Positions 11,290-26,083 of a DNA stretch of 64,000 nt are shown here, piece by piece. Made by a program: the position numbers and the translations under genes. Positions within the stretch are counted from its first letter, which is position 1. Every line of letters starts with the position of its first letter. The stretch covers positions 70,785,433 through 70,849,432 of the forward strand of contig CM050690.1 in NCBI GenBank assembly GCA_027574665.1, read 5' to 3'. Source of the stretch: Rhynochetos jubatus. Taxonomy: Eukaryota > Chordata > Aves > Eurypygiformes > Rhynochetidae. Under the pieces are notes generated by a model. That model was not told where the DNA came from. It saw nothing but the letters and a program-made list of their open reading frames with translations, and ran no database searches.

Positions 11290-14200
11290 CAATTAATCTT
11301 AAAGATATTACAGAGATTCTAAACCACCTATTAGAGCACAACTATTCCATCAGCTTTTCAAGGGAGATAAAGAAGAGAAAATAAGCAGCAATCACTAGGA
11401 TTATATCTATATGGAACACATATTACTGTAAAGGAATCACACAGAAGAAAGTTTTAGAATCAGAGCTTGGAAGTGGGCTTGTCTTCATACACTTGGCGAT
11501 ATAACTGACCTTTTTACCTTCTAGAAGAAAATGGGACAATTTTTTCATTAAAGATATGAGAATAATAAACTATGAAAATAAACTTTTTATACTAGATTAA
11601 GAGTGAACTGAATATCTGGGGAAAAAAATTCAAATTTTCTGAGGAATCTGATAGAAGAGGATGAGACTATCTGAAAAAATTACTATCTGCTCTTCAGTTT
11701 GTAATAATTCAAATAATTCAAATTATTACAAGCACAGTTCTTTAATATTTGCTTTTCTGTGTTGGCCATAGACCTCATTCAGTACCCAAATCCTGTAGAC
11801 CCTTAGATACAAAAGGGCATTTAATTCTGGAGGAATGAAAATAAAATATTACTGAGTTAAGAGAGATGACATCAGCAAGGACTTTCAGTTTAATTCTTCC
11901 TTTCTTGATTTAATAGAATTTTTCTATAACTACAATAGCTCTTATGTAGAATTTTTTACCCATAGATCTTAGATGATGATGAATAAAATTATCTTACATA
12001 ACTAATTATGTGGAAGATATGCTTAGTCAAAGACAAATCACTCTACTTAATGTAACAGTCCCTTTGGTTTTAAAAATCTTGGGATGTTTGTACTTAGTTT
12101 ACAAATGAAGATACAGAGGATGGAAACGAGTCAGCAGAGTGAGGTGCAGTAAAGAAGAGCAGAGATGACACATCTGTTTCTACACTGAACACCCTTTCAA
12201 GCTCTCACCAAATTTAAACAGAAATCAACTACTGCAATGAAGTTAATTGCACGACTAGAGCCTCTGAGTGACGTGGGCAAAATCAGAATAGCTCCTTCTA
12301 CTTAGTGAACTAGTAGCTCTGAAGATGATAAGTAGCACTTGCTACAGTCAATTGCATCAAAGTCCACTTTGACAATGTTTAGTTTGCAGATCAATAACTT
12401 GGAAGACCATAACTACACAGAAGCCATTGCAGTCAGTGGATCAATGTAAGTATGGTTAGGCAGGAGATGTTTGTGTCTGTTGTGCCAAAGATGATTGCAT
12501 CACTGACTTTATAAAGTCCTCTAAACCGTAACAAGCTATCCAGTCAATGACAGACGGCTGAATGATAATTTTGCTATTGTTCACATATATATGTATATTG
12601 TGAAGACTAAATAGTGCGCATTTTTAAAGGTAAGTCTCAGTGTTACCCTGTGCTTCAGTCATTCTTGTGCAAGTGCTCCCCATTAGTGCTCTTTTTACAT
12701 CATTTTGCTCATTTTGACTGAGGAGATCAAGGCTGCGCTCTATGACAGGTAGCAGGCATCACTCAAAACGGATTCAAGATGCCTGATGTCTAAAGGGGGT
12801 AGCTCAGGCTTCCCAGGTGCCTCTGGTATGAAGGCTGAGGTACCAAACTTCAGATTGTCAGATATGGGCACGGTAACAAGTGTTTTTTTGTGTGCAGATG
12901 TCTCTCTTTTCCTCTTTGTCTTTCTGCTCAGTACTGAAAATGCACAGGAGTCTCTTTCAGTTTATTATTATTACTATTTTAATGAAACAGTAGGTAACTA
13001 GAACACATACTAGCAGCCTGCAAAATAATTTCATGCATAGTAATAAAGTAACATAAAGTCTGCTGGAACACTGCATGCTGAAACTTAGTTGCTCCAAGAG
13101 ATCCTAAAGGATATGTAATTGAAGTAATTTCCACTACATCAGAAGAATGTTATCAACCTTTAATTTGAAAAGAACTTTGCATTATTATTTTATAAAATGG
13201 GGGGTTTTTTTCTTTGTTTCAGGAAGCAATACAGAAATTTAAATAAATCACACATACACTTGCCCTTTTCTGAGGTCAAAAAATAAGATCAGCCTTCCCC
13301 AAACCAATTCCTGCCCCAGTATCTGCCAAAGAGGATCTCCTGAGGAACAACAGAGTAGTCTTTCACTGAGATTAGGTATCAACAAAACCTGCCAGTTAAA
13401 TAAGCTTGTATTATGAGTTGAAATCTTTTCTGGAGGATAAATAAATAGCAGCATCCTTTTGTGTCTGAATAGGAAATTAAATAAGGTACTATCTGACCTT
13501 AATTGTCATGTAGGTCACTGACAGCTTGGTGACCTCTTTGGATGGTCTCTAGGACTGTATAGTGCAGAACTTACGTGTGGAAGCAAAGACGAAATCATTG
13601 TAGCAGTCACAACCAGTTGAAAAAATCGGTGTAACTTCTGCTCCTTATAAACCCTCACCTAGTAAACATTGTCATCTCCTTTGTGGATTTCTCTCTTTAG
13701 TGTCTTAAAGTGTATTCAGTGCAGAATTACCTGAAGTGATTCAGTCCAGGTGTCAGAGGCATGGGATGAAGCCTGCAAGAGATGCTAAGAGATGTGGAAC
13801 CAATAAATGGCACTTGTGATTTGAGAAACGACTTACATATAAGAGCATATAGTATCTCAAACAATCATTGATGGGCGCAGAAAACTGTGGCTGTCAAATG
13901 TAGGATGTTCTTCTGCAAACTAATGGCATCACTATAATCTTGTTTGGCCAGTATTTCATCCTTGTTATGCCACCTTGTTTGGTCATGCTTATCAAAGAAA
14001 TTTTCAGCTGGCTGATTACAGCCAGTCTCGATGCTTTCTGAACAGAGCAAAGGGTCTGTATTTTACTTGGCTGGCAGCATGAATGCTGAACTTTGGTCTG
14101 TTTCAGACCGTTTGCAGGCAGAGATGAACCACAAGCTGCCATGCAGTGAATTGGCTCTTTGGAGGTACGTGACTCATAAGAAAGCTGTCCTGCTGACTCA

Positions 14201-17200
14201 GTGTAGAAGTTGGACGGTTTCAGAAGCATAATGTATAGACTGTCCCTAAGGCATAGGCAGAAAGGTCAGAAATCAAGCCATCCTGTCAAACTTGAGTTAT
14301 AGTCAAGTTCAGATTGAGATTTATGATTTTTATTATTTATCTTAGCAGCGAAAGCAAAAGCGGAAAGAGAGAACATGTACAGCATAAGCAGTGAGAGAAC
14401 ATTAGAAACAAGGGAAAGTGATCTTGCTGGCTATGTGGTGGCACCTGGAAAAGGGTTCCTCGTCCTTTATGCAAAGGCGTTTGTGTTGTTACTGTCTGTA
14501 TCTGTACCTCCAAGTACTACAGCTGTTTATACACTTTTATCTGCATGTGCTGTGAAGAGTATTTTCACAGTTACTGTATTTATGTATGTAAATGGTTGTG
14601 AGAGCAGCAAGAACAATTTGAGATGAGAACAATAGGGAACAATATGTTCATAAGATAACTAAACCTACTAATTTCTCCCTAAGGCCAGTCAAAAAATATA
14701 CAAAGGCATCAGTTTCTGAGCATGCTTCTGTAGGAAGAGGAAGTATAGGGCACTTGGATTTTTCCTGAGGCTTATTTTCCATTAATTCTAATTTCCTTCT
14801 GAAGTTCTTGCTCTTACCATACTTCAATGTTGCTAAATAACTTGATAATTAGTTTAAAATACTAGTCCATCCAACTGAATTCACATCTGTGCCTTGGAGA
14901 GCTACCTTTTACATTCCTCTAAATAAGATTTCTTCTGTTGATTTTGGTTTGGGTTTTGGTTTTTTTTTTTTCTACTTTGATAGTGTTTTATAATAAGTTC
15001 TGATTTCTCCAGCCTCTTCTTAGTTGACTTGCACTTGATGAAGTAGAGCAACATTCTTCCAGTATCTGTGCTGGGTCACCAGCATAGATCACTATCATTG
15101 CAGCCTTTTCATCTAAAGATTTTGGAGGGAAGAAATGCAGGACTGTAAGTCAACCACTGAGAAGGTGGGGAAGCTAGCAGAGCTGCCAGGATCAAAGAGG
15201 ATTAGGGAATCTGCATAACCAGGGTCTTTTCAGTCAGAGAAGGAAGTATACCTCAGTGAGGGCAGGTTCTTCACTAAGGAAGAGATGCCATTTAAGCAGT
15301 GAAGGCTAGGTCATTCTGACCACATTACATAGCCAAAAGCTCTTCTGGGTTAAGGAAGGGTTAGAGGTTGGTTAGTATCTAGAGGATCCATGCACTGCAG
15401 CTTGTGGAGTGCTTCTTCACCAGAACTTTTGGAAGTAGTGTGTTATCCTGTTCCCTTCGCTGTGTTGAAAACCATTCTTGACATGTTGTCAGCTGCAGAG
15501 AAGTTCCTGCCTTGGTCACGTGAACAGGAACTTCAGTGCCAGGAGACTGAGTCTAATGCATGATTCACTGTTGTGTTTATGAGTTCAGTATCTGGACTTT
15601 TGTTAGACTTGCAGTGTATCTTAAAACATGCTAAGATGATTGTGGACTCATAGTATCTAAAATAATGTATTTATACACTCACAGTGTATAAAATAACCTA
15701 TTTAAATGTGCATGAGACCTTATTTACTGTCCACTGTACCAGAAAAGGAGAATTATTTCCATTACTAATGGTTAAGCAATGGCACAAACAAGTTGTGGTA
15801 AGATAGGATACCCCAGGATGATATTTATGGAGAGGGATAATGGAAGCACACTTCTTGGAATGTTTAACATTGCAGAATTTTACTATAACATTGCTTTTCA
15901 GAGTACTGGATATCATGTTCGTTATGTGGGATCCATCTGTGCGTGACAAACAAAAACCCAACAAGGAAGAACTGAGGTCTCCTATACAACATCTCTCAGA
16001 TTTACCCGTGAGTGAGAAGAAAGTAAAATTGGTGGAATTTATCTGCCTTTCTTTGCCCAGAAAGTCTTTCCCTAATACACATTCACAGCATGACTGGACT
16101 TCGAACTTTAAATGCAAACTCATGCTGTTCGGTATTTAGGCTGCTTCTCAGTTCTGCAACTTGTAGAGTCCTCCACATACTTTTGTTCGTGCAGTGGATG
16201 CTATCAAGTCATCTGAGTGCTAACAGTAATCTACATCTGATGATTGTCAATTTTTGTTACTTAGCATCTCTAGAACAAATGTTTCTATTCCCTCTCCATT
16301 CTTTTCTCTTCACTGTGTGGTTTAAGGAAGCACAGGTGAAAATTAAGGCTGTCATTTACAACTAAAAAAGGCATATGACTCTTGGCACTGTAGAAAACCA
16401 GTCATTAAAATGGTCGCAATACAAAAACTGGGAAAATATATGCTGATTGGACACGTGGAGCATTTGTAACATCTTCGTAATAGCTTAAAAATCTCATTAC
16501 TTTGAATAAGAAACTATCTGTATGAAATCCAAGCATTTAGATTAGAATATGCTCTAAGCAGGCTTGGCCACATGGCTGAACCTGATTAAAGCACAACATC
16601 TCTTTCTTCCAGGTTCTAAATCCAAAATCTGTTAAACACCCCCCCCCCCCAACCCCCCCCCAAAAAAAACCCCAAACCAAAAAACCAAAACAGCCATGGG
16701 CTATCGTGCATCATAGCAGTCTTCAAGCAGCATTGACCTTAGAAATTCTGGGACCTCAGGAAAATCTCTTCCCTACTTTCTCCCTCTCTCTCAGTACATA
16801 TATCCTTTTCTGTTACATTTTACAGAAGTCATTTTTCTAGTTAGAGCTACATATTCCCTTCATGCTATGAAGAGGAAATCTCTTGCAGCTACAAGAAAAC
16901 GTTGTCCTGTTAGGGAGTGACAGGTCTCCATTCATTATTCCTGCCACACATTACCATAGTGACAGGAGGTGTTGCTAGGAACTTGTTCCAGTGGTTTTTA
17001 GGATGCTGACCTGAATATTTAAATCTTAAAGGGGCCACTAGTGTGTGTATTTTCAGTTATAAGTAGAAAAAGTTAAATAGTTCCATGATACTAACAGGTT
17101 GTCCTGTAGTGCTCAGCAGTGAAAGCAGCTTTGTAGCAAGACCCCAGCAGTTCTCCAAGGTGGTGATCTACCTTCCTGCTCAGGGACAGAATTTAGATAT

Positions 17201-20200
17201 TCAGAGTTCGGTTGTCAAATCACAGATCTTTGCTGTGACACCAAAGAAGATTTTCTATTACCTGTCCATGAGAGGAAGCTGGAGCCCCTTGTTCCCCCTG
17301 TAGAGAGGTTAACCAAAAAGCTCATCAATGGGTTTACGTCTGTGTCACAGCCTAAGCCCCATATTTGAGCTGAGTCTGTCTAAAGACTAATTACAGGCTA
17401 AACTGAGAAAACACTACGATAAGAGGAGAATGAAGCATGAATAGGAGCCCCACATTTCTTGTCCACCTTATTTCAGACCAGCAAAAGGATCTGTTGGTCA
17501 CATTTACTCTGCTAGTTTTCAGCTTTATTGACACTGATTGACTCTGCAGAGTTGTCTTAGGCACAGATTAAATTTTAAAACTGGAAGATGTAATTAATTC
17601 CTTTAACTACATTACTTAGAAAATTGAAACTGAAAGAAGTTTTGTATCTTGCTTGTTCTGTTTTGGATACAGCTTAACTGCTCAGAAACTTATATACTTA
17701 AAAAATACTTCAGTGCATGGGTTGCAAACCCTGCAGGGATTGCTTGTCTTCTTTAACGCTCTATGGAATAAAATACATTTGGAATAAAAAATATCTTGGA
17801 ATCACTCTACTAGACTTTGTGCTATTAAATTTTATAAAACCCATAATCTGGGATTCCATTTAGCTCAGCAACTTCTCATTAAAACTATTGAATAATGAAA
17901 TGTTTGCAAAACTAATTTGGAGAGAGGGAATCTGATTGCTTGTACTTTGTTGCAGCAACACAAAAGCTCCTGAGCTTGCAGGCATGTAGAGAGCAATACT
18001 ACCTGAGACAACAAGTGCTGAGGCTTGCTGCTGTTGTATGCTACTGAAAAGTTAACAAACATATATGCTATTACACTGCAGAGCTCAAAGCTATGATATC
18101 AGACAGGTCCTGCTAGAAAATGCGTAGTTTTAGAAGGAACAGTGAGCTGGATCATTTTTCCATTCCTCTACTCCTTTCTTTATGTGAAGTCCTGAGCACC
18201 AACACCAGTGACATCCATACAGCAGACCTATGAGAGAGATTCCACACAACAATGTCTTTGCTAGAGGTCATTTGGTATCATCTCTTCCCGGTTCCCTCTT
18301 CAGTCAAAACAGTCATGAGCACAACACACAACTCTGCCTCATGAAGTTCTAAAGCTAGGACTGGGAGAGAGATTTGGGAAGAAGGAGTAGGTATGGCCAG
18401 ATTCTCCAAATTTAATTAAGCTTAAGGAGAGCCTTTAAAGTGCAGTTTTCAAACTCTTGCCAAACAGCCTTTAGAATCAGTCCCCTGACAGATGTGGCTA
18501 TTCTGCCAAGATTACAAGAGGAGACTGGGAGGGAAGCAATACCAAGGGAATTAAACATCAACTGGTACTTCAAGCAAAGGAGTCCAGATCTGAGTTAACT
18601 CATCCTTATGGCTGCAGGTAGAGTATTTTTGTAGATTTAAAATACTAGTTTTGAAGCAAAGAAGCTGGGAAGTGCTCCTAGATTAGGATTAGTTATTTAT
18701 TATAAAAACATGATTTCAAAATTACATGTAACTCTTTTTAAGAATAAGGTTCCTAAGCAAAGAAGCAGCTGAGGTCTTGTGTATTCCTGGTCCTCCTATT
18801 TGTACTCCTGGTCCATTTATTGTAATTTTTCTGAATTGTTCTCTGGTTGGAAGTGTAGTCCAGGGAGGTACATAAACCCAAGCTTGCGCTATGTGAGCAG
18901 TCATACTAACTGCTGTGGGACATGCATAGCGTACCTCAGGTCAGCACCGTCTAGATGACAGTTGATTCAGTGCCTGGGAAATTTCTAAACTTGGAGCCAT
19001 ACATATGCAATGTTTGCATGTGGCTCTAAGTGTTGAGTAATTTTCCTTTCCTGCTGTCCCCACTGTCTTGTTGTTACTGACATGTAATCTGTCTTGGTGA
19101 CTCTCCACTATTCCTACTGGTGATGTGACCTGAACTCCAACTACTGCGAGGCTGACACTTGAGAAGAACTGTTCTTACATGTGACAGAATCCGTCTTTAT
19201 AGCTAGTACTATGTACCATGTGCTATCCTGTACCTTTCTGACAGTTTTTTCTTCAGGTGAGAGACTGTTTATATGGAAAGAACAGACAATCATGCAAGGT
19301 CCAGACCCCTCTTATGAATTAATGGTCTACCATGTGTACCTTTACTTAGCCCTAGGTGTCCGGTCTACAGGAAACCTAACACACACTTCAGGAAAATTGA
19401 GTGCTTCAGGTTAAGAAACTGTAAGTAGTATTATAGTTTTCTCCCCCAAACAGACTTAAAAAATAATAAAAAGCAGCTCCTGTCAAACTTGACTAATGCA
19501 AAATCAACAACACTTGGAAGGGTCACCTATGCAGCTCTATTGTGTTGTAAGAAGATTTCAATCTACTTTTAACTGTCCAATACTGCACCCCAGAGGTAAG
19601 ACAGCATTGCCAAATTTCTAACATGACAGGAATCAAAGCATAATGTTTCAGTGCCCTTTTGGCCTCCAGTGCTGACCTTTCATAACCACTCTGTGTATTG
19701 CCATTGAACATCTTGGGTTTGCATTTCAGGATTACTGTAAGAAGCGTGCTTTGTCCAGGGCAAAGGACTGAGTTGCTGCAAGTGCCACTGAACTGCTAGT
19801 AAAACCATCCGTACCTGGTGCCTGATGATTAAATGTGAGAAAGTAGTTGGATGTGTCAGCAGTTTCTCACCGCAGTGTGTCCTGAAGGTGCATCTTGGCT
19901 CTAGTTTAACCCTGATCTGAGTATTCACACATCAAATGGTGGTGGGATTCCAGCTGGACCACATGTTTCTAAAGTGCTTTCCTCTTTTTTCCCCTCCTCA
20001 TTACATACTTTTGTGGCCATCGAATTCTGCTGAATCAAACTGAAAACAGAAAGAAGCCTAGGGCCCAGAACACAGGTCAGACTCACCTTTCAGTCACCGC
20101 GAGTTTTGCCTGAGCTTAGCTGTTCAGTGTCCGGCGCGCTCTCCAGACATGGCACTGCAAACTACTTGCCCTGCATGAACACGGTGTTAGTGTGGGTAAG

Positions 20201-23200
20201 CTTTGTGCAAATCTGCTGAAGCCCAGCCAGATTCTGAGTGCCAGATGACCCCTCTAGAAGCTGCATGCACTCATGCTGCCCCCACGAATGGCTGAACTTA
20301 GAGTGTGCACATGCTACAACTGATGGCTAAGCAGAACTTCCCGATAGATATTAGTTCAGCTTGTGCAAAAGGCAGTTTCAGGTCACAGAGTGCAGCACAC
20401 TAAACACAACACAGCAGCGTGCAAACCACTCACCTCAGTAGACTCTGGCTTCCATAGAATTAGCCTCTCTCAGTGACAGGACAACAGGAGTGTCACATGA
20501 AAACACAGCTTTTAATGAAGTAAATAGTAAACATTGTCTGGGAAGCAGATCAGGCTCTTGCAGGTATGGAATTCTGTTCCTAAATCTTTGGTTCATGGTG
20601 TGACCTTGGCTAAACCAGATCGTTCATTTTCTCACCTTTTGGAAAATGCTTTCCTTAGATGGATGAGCGCATCTAAAAGCAAAACATCAGCACTTCTGCA
20701 GTTCTGTTGCCTTCTGAGCTATTTCTCCTCTGATTCCCTCTAGTGAGCATTCTTCCACTGCACTAAGCTTGCAGTCATTTTCATTATCTGTCTGTTATTT
20801 GATTGACAAGACATTTTCTAGAAACTCCTGTCTGTCCATACTAAATAAGCACTTACTATATCTGATACTTATAAAATGCAGTTGATTTCACCAGGCATTG
20901 GAAACCCTGCAAACCTGTGAATGGAATGTGCCTTCCATCCTGACTGATAACATAGGATTGCTGTATCTTACTGTTCATTTTACACTGCACACCTGCAAGT
21001 TATGGTTTCTTAAGTTTCGGCGACGGATCCCAACCAGGTCTTGGGACCGTCTTAATTACATTAATATAAACGTTACCATACTGCAACCAGGGATAATTTT
21101 GTTTCTGTAATAGGTTTAATGAGTGGGAAAATAGTCAGTTCCTTTTGGACATAAACATTTTGAAGAACTCTAAGTGGGGCTTTTGTTCGTAAGCCTGTAC
21201 CCCTGTGGTTTTAGTGTAAGAAGCGTATAACTTTCTACTGTTGTGAGTCTTGAGGTAAGTGTCTTCCTTTCCTCATTTGACCTGAATGATCTTAAATGGA
21301 TGTCAAGACTGTCTAGATACTGGTTCTGCATAAAATCCCATTTGCTGGATTATGATAATTCTGTCTTTCTTAGCAGCATCCTCTTACAAGCATGCCTCCA
21401 AATGGGATTTCTTTGTAACCGAAGTCTGAGTTTTGTTTAAAACCTGAAGTGGAAAGCCTATTACTCTGCAGGCAAATGACTTGAACTGAAGTCCAGTCTC
21501 AATCTTGTAGGAGTAAACACAACCTCTGAACCTGTCTACTCTTTTTTAGCTGTCAATTTCCCCATAGTTCTCTCCCCCTCCACATTTTGATCAGTAATTG
21601 AATCAGTTACATATCAGATTCCTTAGGTTTAACTAAAAAGTCATCTCTACAATAGAACAATTTTGGGTTTCTTCTGCAAGGCAGTATTTGTATATACATG
21701 ACTGGAATAAGTTCTGCATATAAATTTCTTGCCAGCAGTAGTAAAGGCATAATGTGCTGTTATACCTGATTGTTGGACATCAACGGTTGTTAAAAATTAA
21801 GTGAAGTTCGCCTTTAGTTACAGTTAGCTGAACACCTTCCTCTGCCTGAAAATGCATTGAAAGAGCATAGTTCATTCTCCTTCTAGGCCTCAGCATCCCA
21901 CACTACCTCAGAGTACAAATTCGGAGCTGGAACAACAAGAATTATTACTGATGCTCTGTTCTCTTTTTGTCGTTTTCTCCAGACCGCCGCCTTCTACATA
22001 TTCTGGTTGCTCCTTGGTATCTTTTCTGTGGTATATTGATGTGCAATACAGTTTCTTGTTTTATATAAAAATGTGAATGATGAAAATGTTGAATAAATGA
22101 GATGATAACATCTTTTGAGTTTTGTAAAAGGGTTTTTAATATGCAGGAGGGTTTCGTTTAGAGCTCAGTTTCTTCCCTGGCAAAATCAACCTTATTGCGT
22201 TGCCCTCTGGTGGTATGTATTGGTAGTTTGAAATACTGTTTATATCGTGAGGAAAACATTGCCTCGAGGAATAAAACAGAGAAAATTCAGTTAATGCAGC
22301 AATGATATCGCAGTTCAATATCAGTGTGAAATTAAACAGCATTTTCTGCTCTGGTTTAATACACCATCATTCAACTGGTAGAAATTAGGTTGGTTGAAAC
22401 AATTGCAAAAATCAATTTGAAATAAGCTGTAGTCATTTTACTGTCCTAAAAACTTCCAATGTATTCATTTGTCCTAAAAATTTTCCAGTATTGAGCTTTG
22501 CAAGAGAGAACTGAATTTTAAAGATCAAGATAACATGAATAGTCCTCCTTTCTGATAAGCACAAACAACATGCGTGCAATAAAACATGAATAAATATAAT
22601 GAGAAGAGTTCTGTGCTATTTGTATAAAGGGCTAGAAACTGTGGTGAGCTGTCTGTTGCGGACAGATTTCTGGATTCATGCAACACTCACTATAGATTAT
22701 GATTAAAAAGTCAGCATTTTAAGCTGGTTTATTTTACCCAGAAACCTTTTCACCCATGTGTACTTTTGAGAATGCATAAACAGAAATAAATAATGAACAA
22801 CCAACAATAATGTGCTGCATTCTTCACCAAATTGCAGTTTCTTGTCAGAGCTCCCCAAATATACTATGTTCTGCACAGCTACCTAGGAACATGCATCCCT
22901 GCCTTAAGCAGATTACCTGCGTCACTTCCTGTGAGAAAACAAGGTGGAATTTTCTGCTAATTATTCAATCTGTGAAATTTTATCTTGTAGTTGTGTTCAA
23001 ATTATTTGGCATGAGTTTATTCTCAGTGTGACTGGCATCTGTATCTGCATCACTACACTACCTTCAGTTGGTTGTCTACTTTATAAAAAAAGAAAAAAAC
23101 CATAATTTGTGCCATGTTTGTCTCTGGCATAGCATGTCCACAGCCTCTGCTTCTCTCATTCTTCCTCCCTGTCCCCCCATCCCCTCCCCAACAGAAGAGA

Positions 23201-23930
23201 TGTCATGGTGGACAGACAAAACATCCAGTGTAGGCCGTGCTTTCTCACCATGTGTTACGGTAACTGACAGCCCCCACATGCAGACCATGATTATGTGTGA
23301 CAGGGGTAATCTTGGGTTTTAATGGCTACAGATACTTAGCAGTAAGAGGCCATGTGTTGCCACACATTGTTTCTTTCTTGCCTATGCCATGAAAGGAGTA
23401 ATTCCTCATCGGCTGCTGTGCAGAGCTTCTCGCAGGAGAGGCAGATGAGCCTGTCAAGTTCCTGCTTTGGATGTAGAGATGCAATTCAGTGGCTCCCACC
23501 TCTTCTCTTCCTGCTGTGCTACCTGCCTCGTGCACAGTTACAGCACGACACTGCTCTTCCCTCCCCTCCTGCTTCTAGCAGGGCTGTGAGCTGCCGACCT
23601 GCTGTGCTAATGCGGGGGTCCTGTGCAGGGGACAGGCAGCGTGCAGATAGTACACTTGCTTCCTCCTTTTCCACCACATCCCTGCAGCTCGACTTAGGTC
23701 AGGCTAACCTGCATCCACTACATGACACCCCGTGGCTCAGTTTGTGAGCTTGGGATGCCAGCGTTGTGTTCCATGAGATTTCTGTGTATTCTTGCTACAA
23801 GCAATGTGTGACCAACAGGGAAGAAACTTAACGACCACTGGGATAGAGTTAGTAGTCAGGTGAGATGCAGTCATTAGTTCAGAGAGGTGTGCTGCCTTTT
23901 TATAGACTATTTGAGAGTTGTCTTTGAACC
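11290..23930. other. Intergenic, essentially featureless
   Basis: No gene recognised. It contains a small inverted repeat (12580-12604), a weak exon-like segment (15902-16007) and low-complexity tracts near 14957 and 16637. Ordinary AT-rich sequence otherwise. Confidence 0.55.
16637..16690. repeat. C-rich/A-rich low-complexity tract
   Basis: Two C runs separated by AA, followed by A and C runs. Low complexity with no gene. Confidence 0.95.
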
Positions 23931-23937
23931 ATAGCAT

Positions 23938-23990
23938 CATAGAATCCTTGAGATTTAAGATCATCAAGCCCAAGCCAAACAATGCACGCG
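23938..23990 (-). mobile_element. CR1 3'-end scrap
   Basis: An antisense CR1 tail: TCATAGAATCCTTGAGATTTAAGATCATCAAG, corresponding to the final about 50 bases of the element. It is degenerate and short. Confidence 0.6.
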
Positions 23991-26083
23991 GCTCCTTGTG
24001 CTAGAGACACTACAGACAAGTTGCAGAAGGGAGTTACTGCCCATTAGATTTGCATGGTATCACATAAGTGGTCTATTGGAGATACTATTGATAGTTGGAC
24101 AATGGCTGCAGAGTGACTAGCATATGTATAGCATGTTCTGTCATAAATTGCTTTATGTATTTAATGCAGCAGATACAGGGACCATATTTCTCCATCTGTT
24201 GAAATACTGCTCCCTCTGGAAGGGTACTTTGAGGATGGTAGGCACATTACTTAATTTTATAGTAATTACAACCATCACTGAAGGAAGATACCATTTCTAG
24301 TGTAAAACAATGGTATTACTTCTGATTTACCGTTGCCAGACTCTGCCATGTTTAAGTTGGAAGGTAAGGAAGTCACTATTTCCAAATCACTTTGGAAATC
24401 ACTGTTGCACATACAAAACAGAAAATGTTCTTCTAGAATAACCAACAAGCAAGAAAGCAAGTCAGTTCGTATTCTTTGTAATTGCTTCAGTCTTGCAAAG
24501 TAATTTCTTCCTACCTGTTTCTGTTTACACTGATAAATGCACTTCCAGAGTATGTCTGAGGTAGGCAGAGGAACCCATCGATGTTGCACCAGATGTTACC
24601 AGAAAAAAATGTTAGCCTAACATTTGCCATAAATCTAAGCTTTTTGGAAGACTATCTTAAGATTGCTGTAATCACTTGGACCAGATCTGAAGACCTGTGT
24701 TTGACCCTTCAGCACCTTACAAGCAGGAAGCATTTAAACTCTTACCGGAAAGAGCTCAACAACTGAGTTACTTCATTACACGAAAAGCTCAAGTAAACAT
24801 GATTTATTTGAAGTAATAAGCACAATAAATATACCAAAATAAACAATTTTGAGAGTGGGAGACATTCCTTTTTCTTAACATTTGTCTCCTACTTCTGTCC
24901 CCTGCTTCCTCTCCTGAACACTGAGACCTTGGCTGCCATTTGGCTTAAAGCCAGCAGGAGGTTTCCATTGTACCAGAATTGGCTATGTTCTTCTCACTTG
25001 CCCTCTCATCTCCCCCTCTCCTCCCCCCACCCTTCCTCACTTTTAATGAGCTTTGCTTGGCCAGCTGAATGCTCAAGCTGCAGAGCAGTGGAGCCCGACC
25101 CAGCTCTAGCTCCTGAAAAGTGGCTAATGCCAGCTGACCTCCTGCTGACCCCTGTAGCATGAACATATTACCCTGTGTCTCATTTCAGCCAGGTATCCCA
25201 GGATTTAACACAGCATGAGATTAGTCTTGCCTTTGTGTAAAGGGGCTGTAGTTGTAGGGGTTTGTGATAAGTGGCAGGACCTTTGACTGGAAAGACCAAT
25301 AAAACAAGGAGATCTCCACTCTAACTTTCTTATCTTCTTGGGTCTTTGTGTGACATTTGCACTGGATTTGGGTAAGGAAAGCTTCATCTACTGACATTCA
25401 GTCCAGCTACCACATTTTGGCACCGAGGAAGTGCATTTATTTTCTTCAGCAGATGCACAAGGACAGAACCATATGGCTTTTCCACAAAAGACACCACTGG
25501 TGCAATCAGTTGCACACACTGGAAGTGATGTTTCCCCATTTCCCCTCCGTGCACTATGAACCAGGCACTTCCAGTGCCCTGAGCTCCCTCCTGGAAATAA
25601 GCAGGACTCCAACCTCAGTGAACAACCTCCTACGCCATGCAAGCAGCCTTTGCTCTGTGGGGCTAAAGTTCCCAGAGCTGAGTTGGAACAGAATGACACA
25701 ACAGTAGAAGGAATGGGACATGGCACGTATGAATCCTTTTGTCTGACCCAGAGCACACCTGCAGGCTCAGTCTGACCCAGTAGTACAAATGGCAGGAACC
25801 CGGCTTTGTGTACACACATCTCTCTGGGTGTGTTGTGTGGCTATTGCTTACCCCCAGTGGAAAAGCTAAAACTCAGTTATGAATCTGGAACGCCTTGTGT
25901 TGGACAGCATTGTTCTCAAGCATTTCACAAACACCTGTCTCTGCCCATTGGAAACCAGCTTCTCTGTAGCATTTCTCCTCCTTACACGGACCTGTCTTTG
26001 GTGCATTTTTCCTGGGAAGATATAAGGAGTTTGGAAGAAATCTGGAGAAAGAGCATGTTGTAAACCAAAGGGATTTTATATGC
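23991..26083. other. Intergenic, nothing secure
   Basis: Overlapping open frames on both strands at 25357-25819 have no family signature. An AATAAA near 25298 followed by TTTGGCACCGAGGAAG near 25420 faintly recalls an LTR end and leader, but no second LTR or pol is present, so it is not called. Confidence 0.45.

Noticed and set aside
25298-25440. AATAAA plus TTTGGCACCGAGGAAG, suggesting an LTR end and primer site
   Set aside because: No LTR body, paired LTR or retroviral coding sequence is adjacent, and the presumed primer site matches no tRNA 3' end that I can name.
25357-25819. Opposing frames of 116 and 143 codons
   Set aside because: Both strands are open at once and neither resembles a family, so composition is the simplest explanation.
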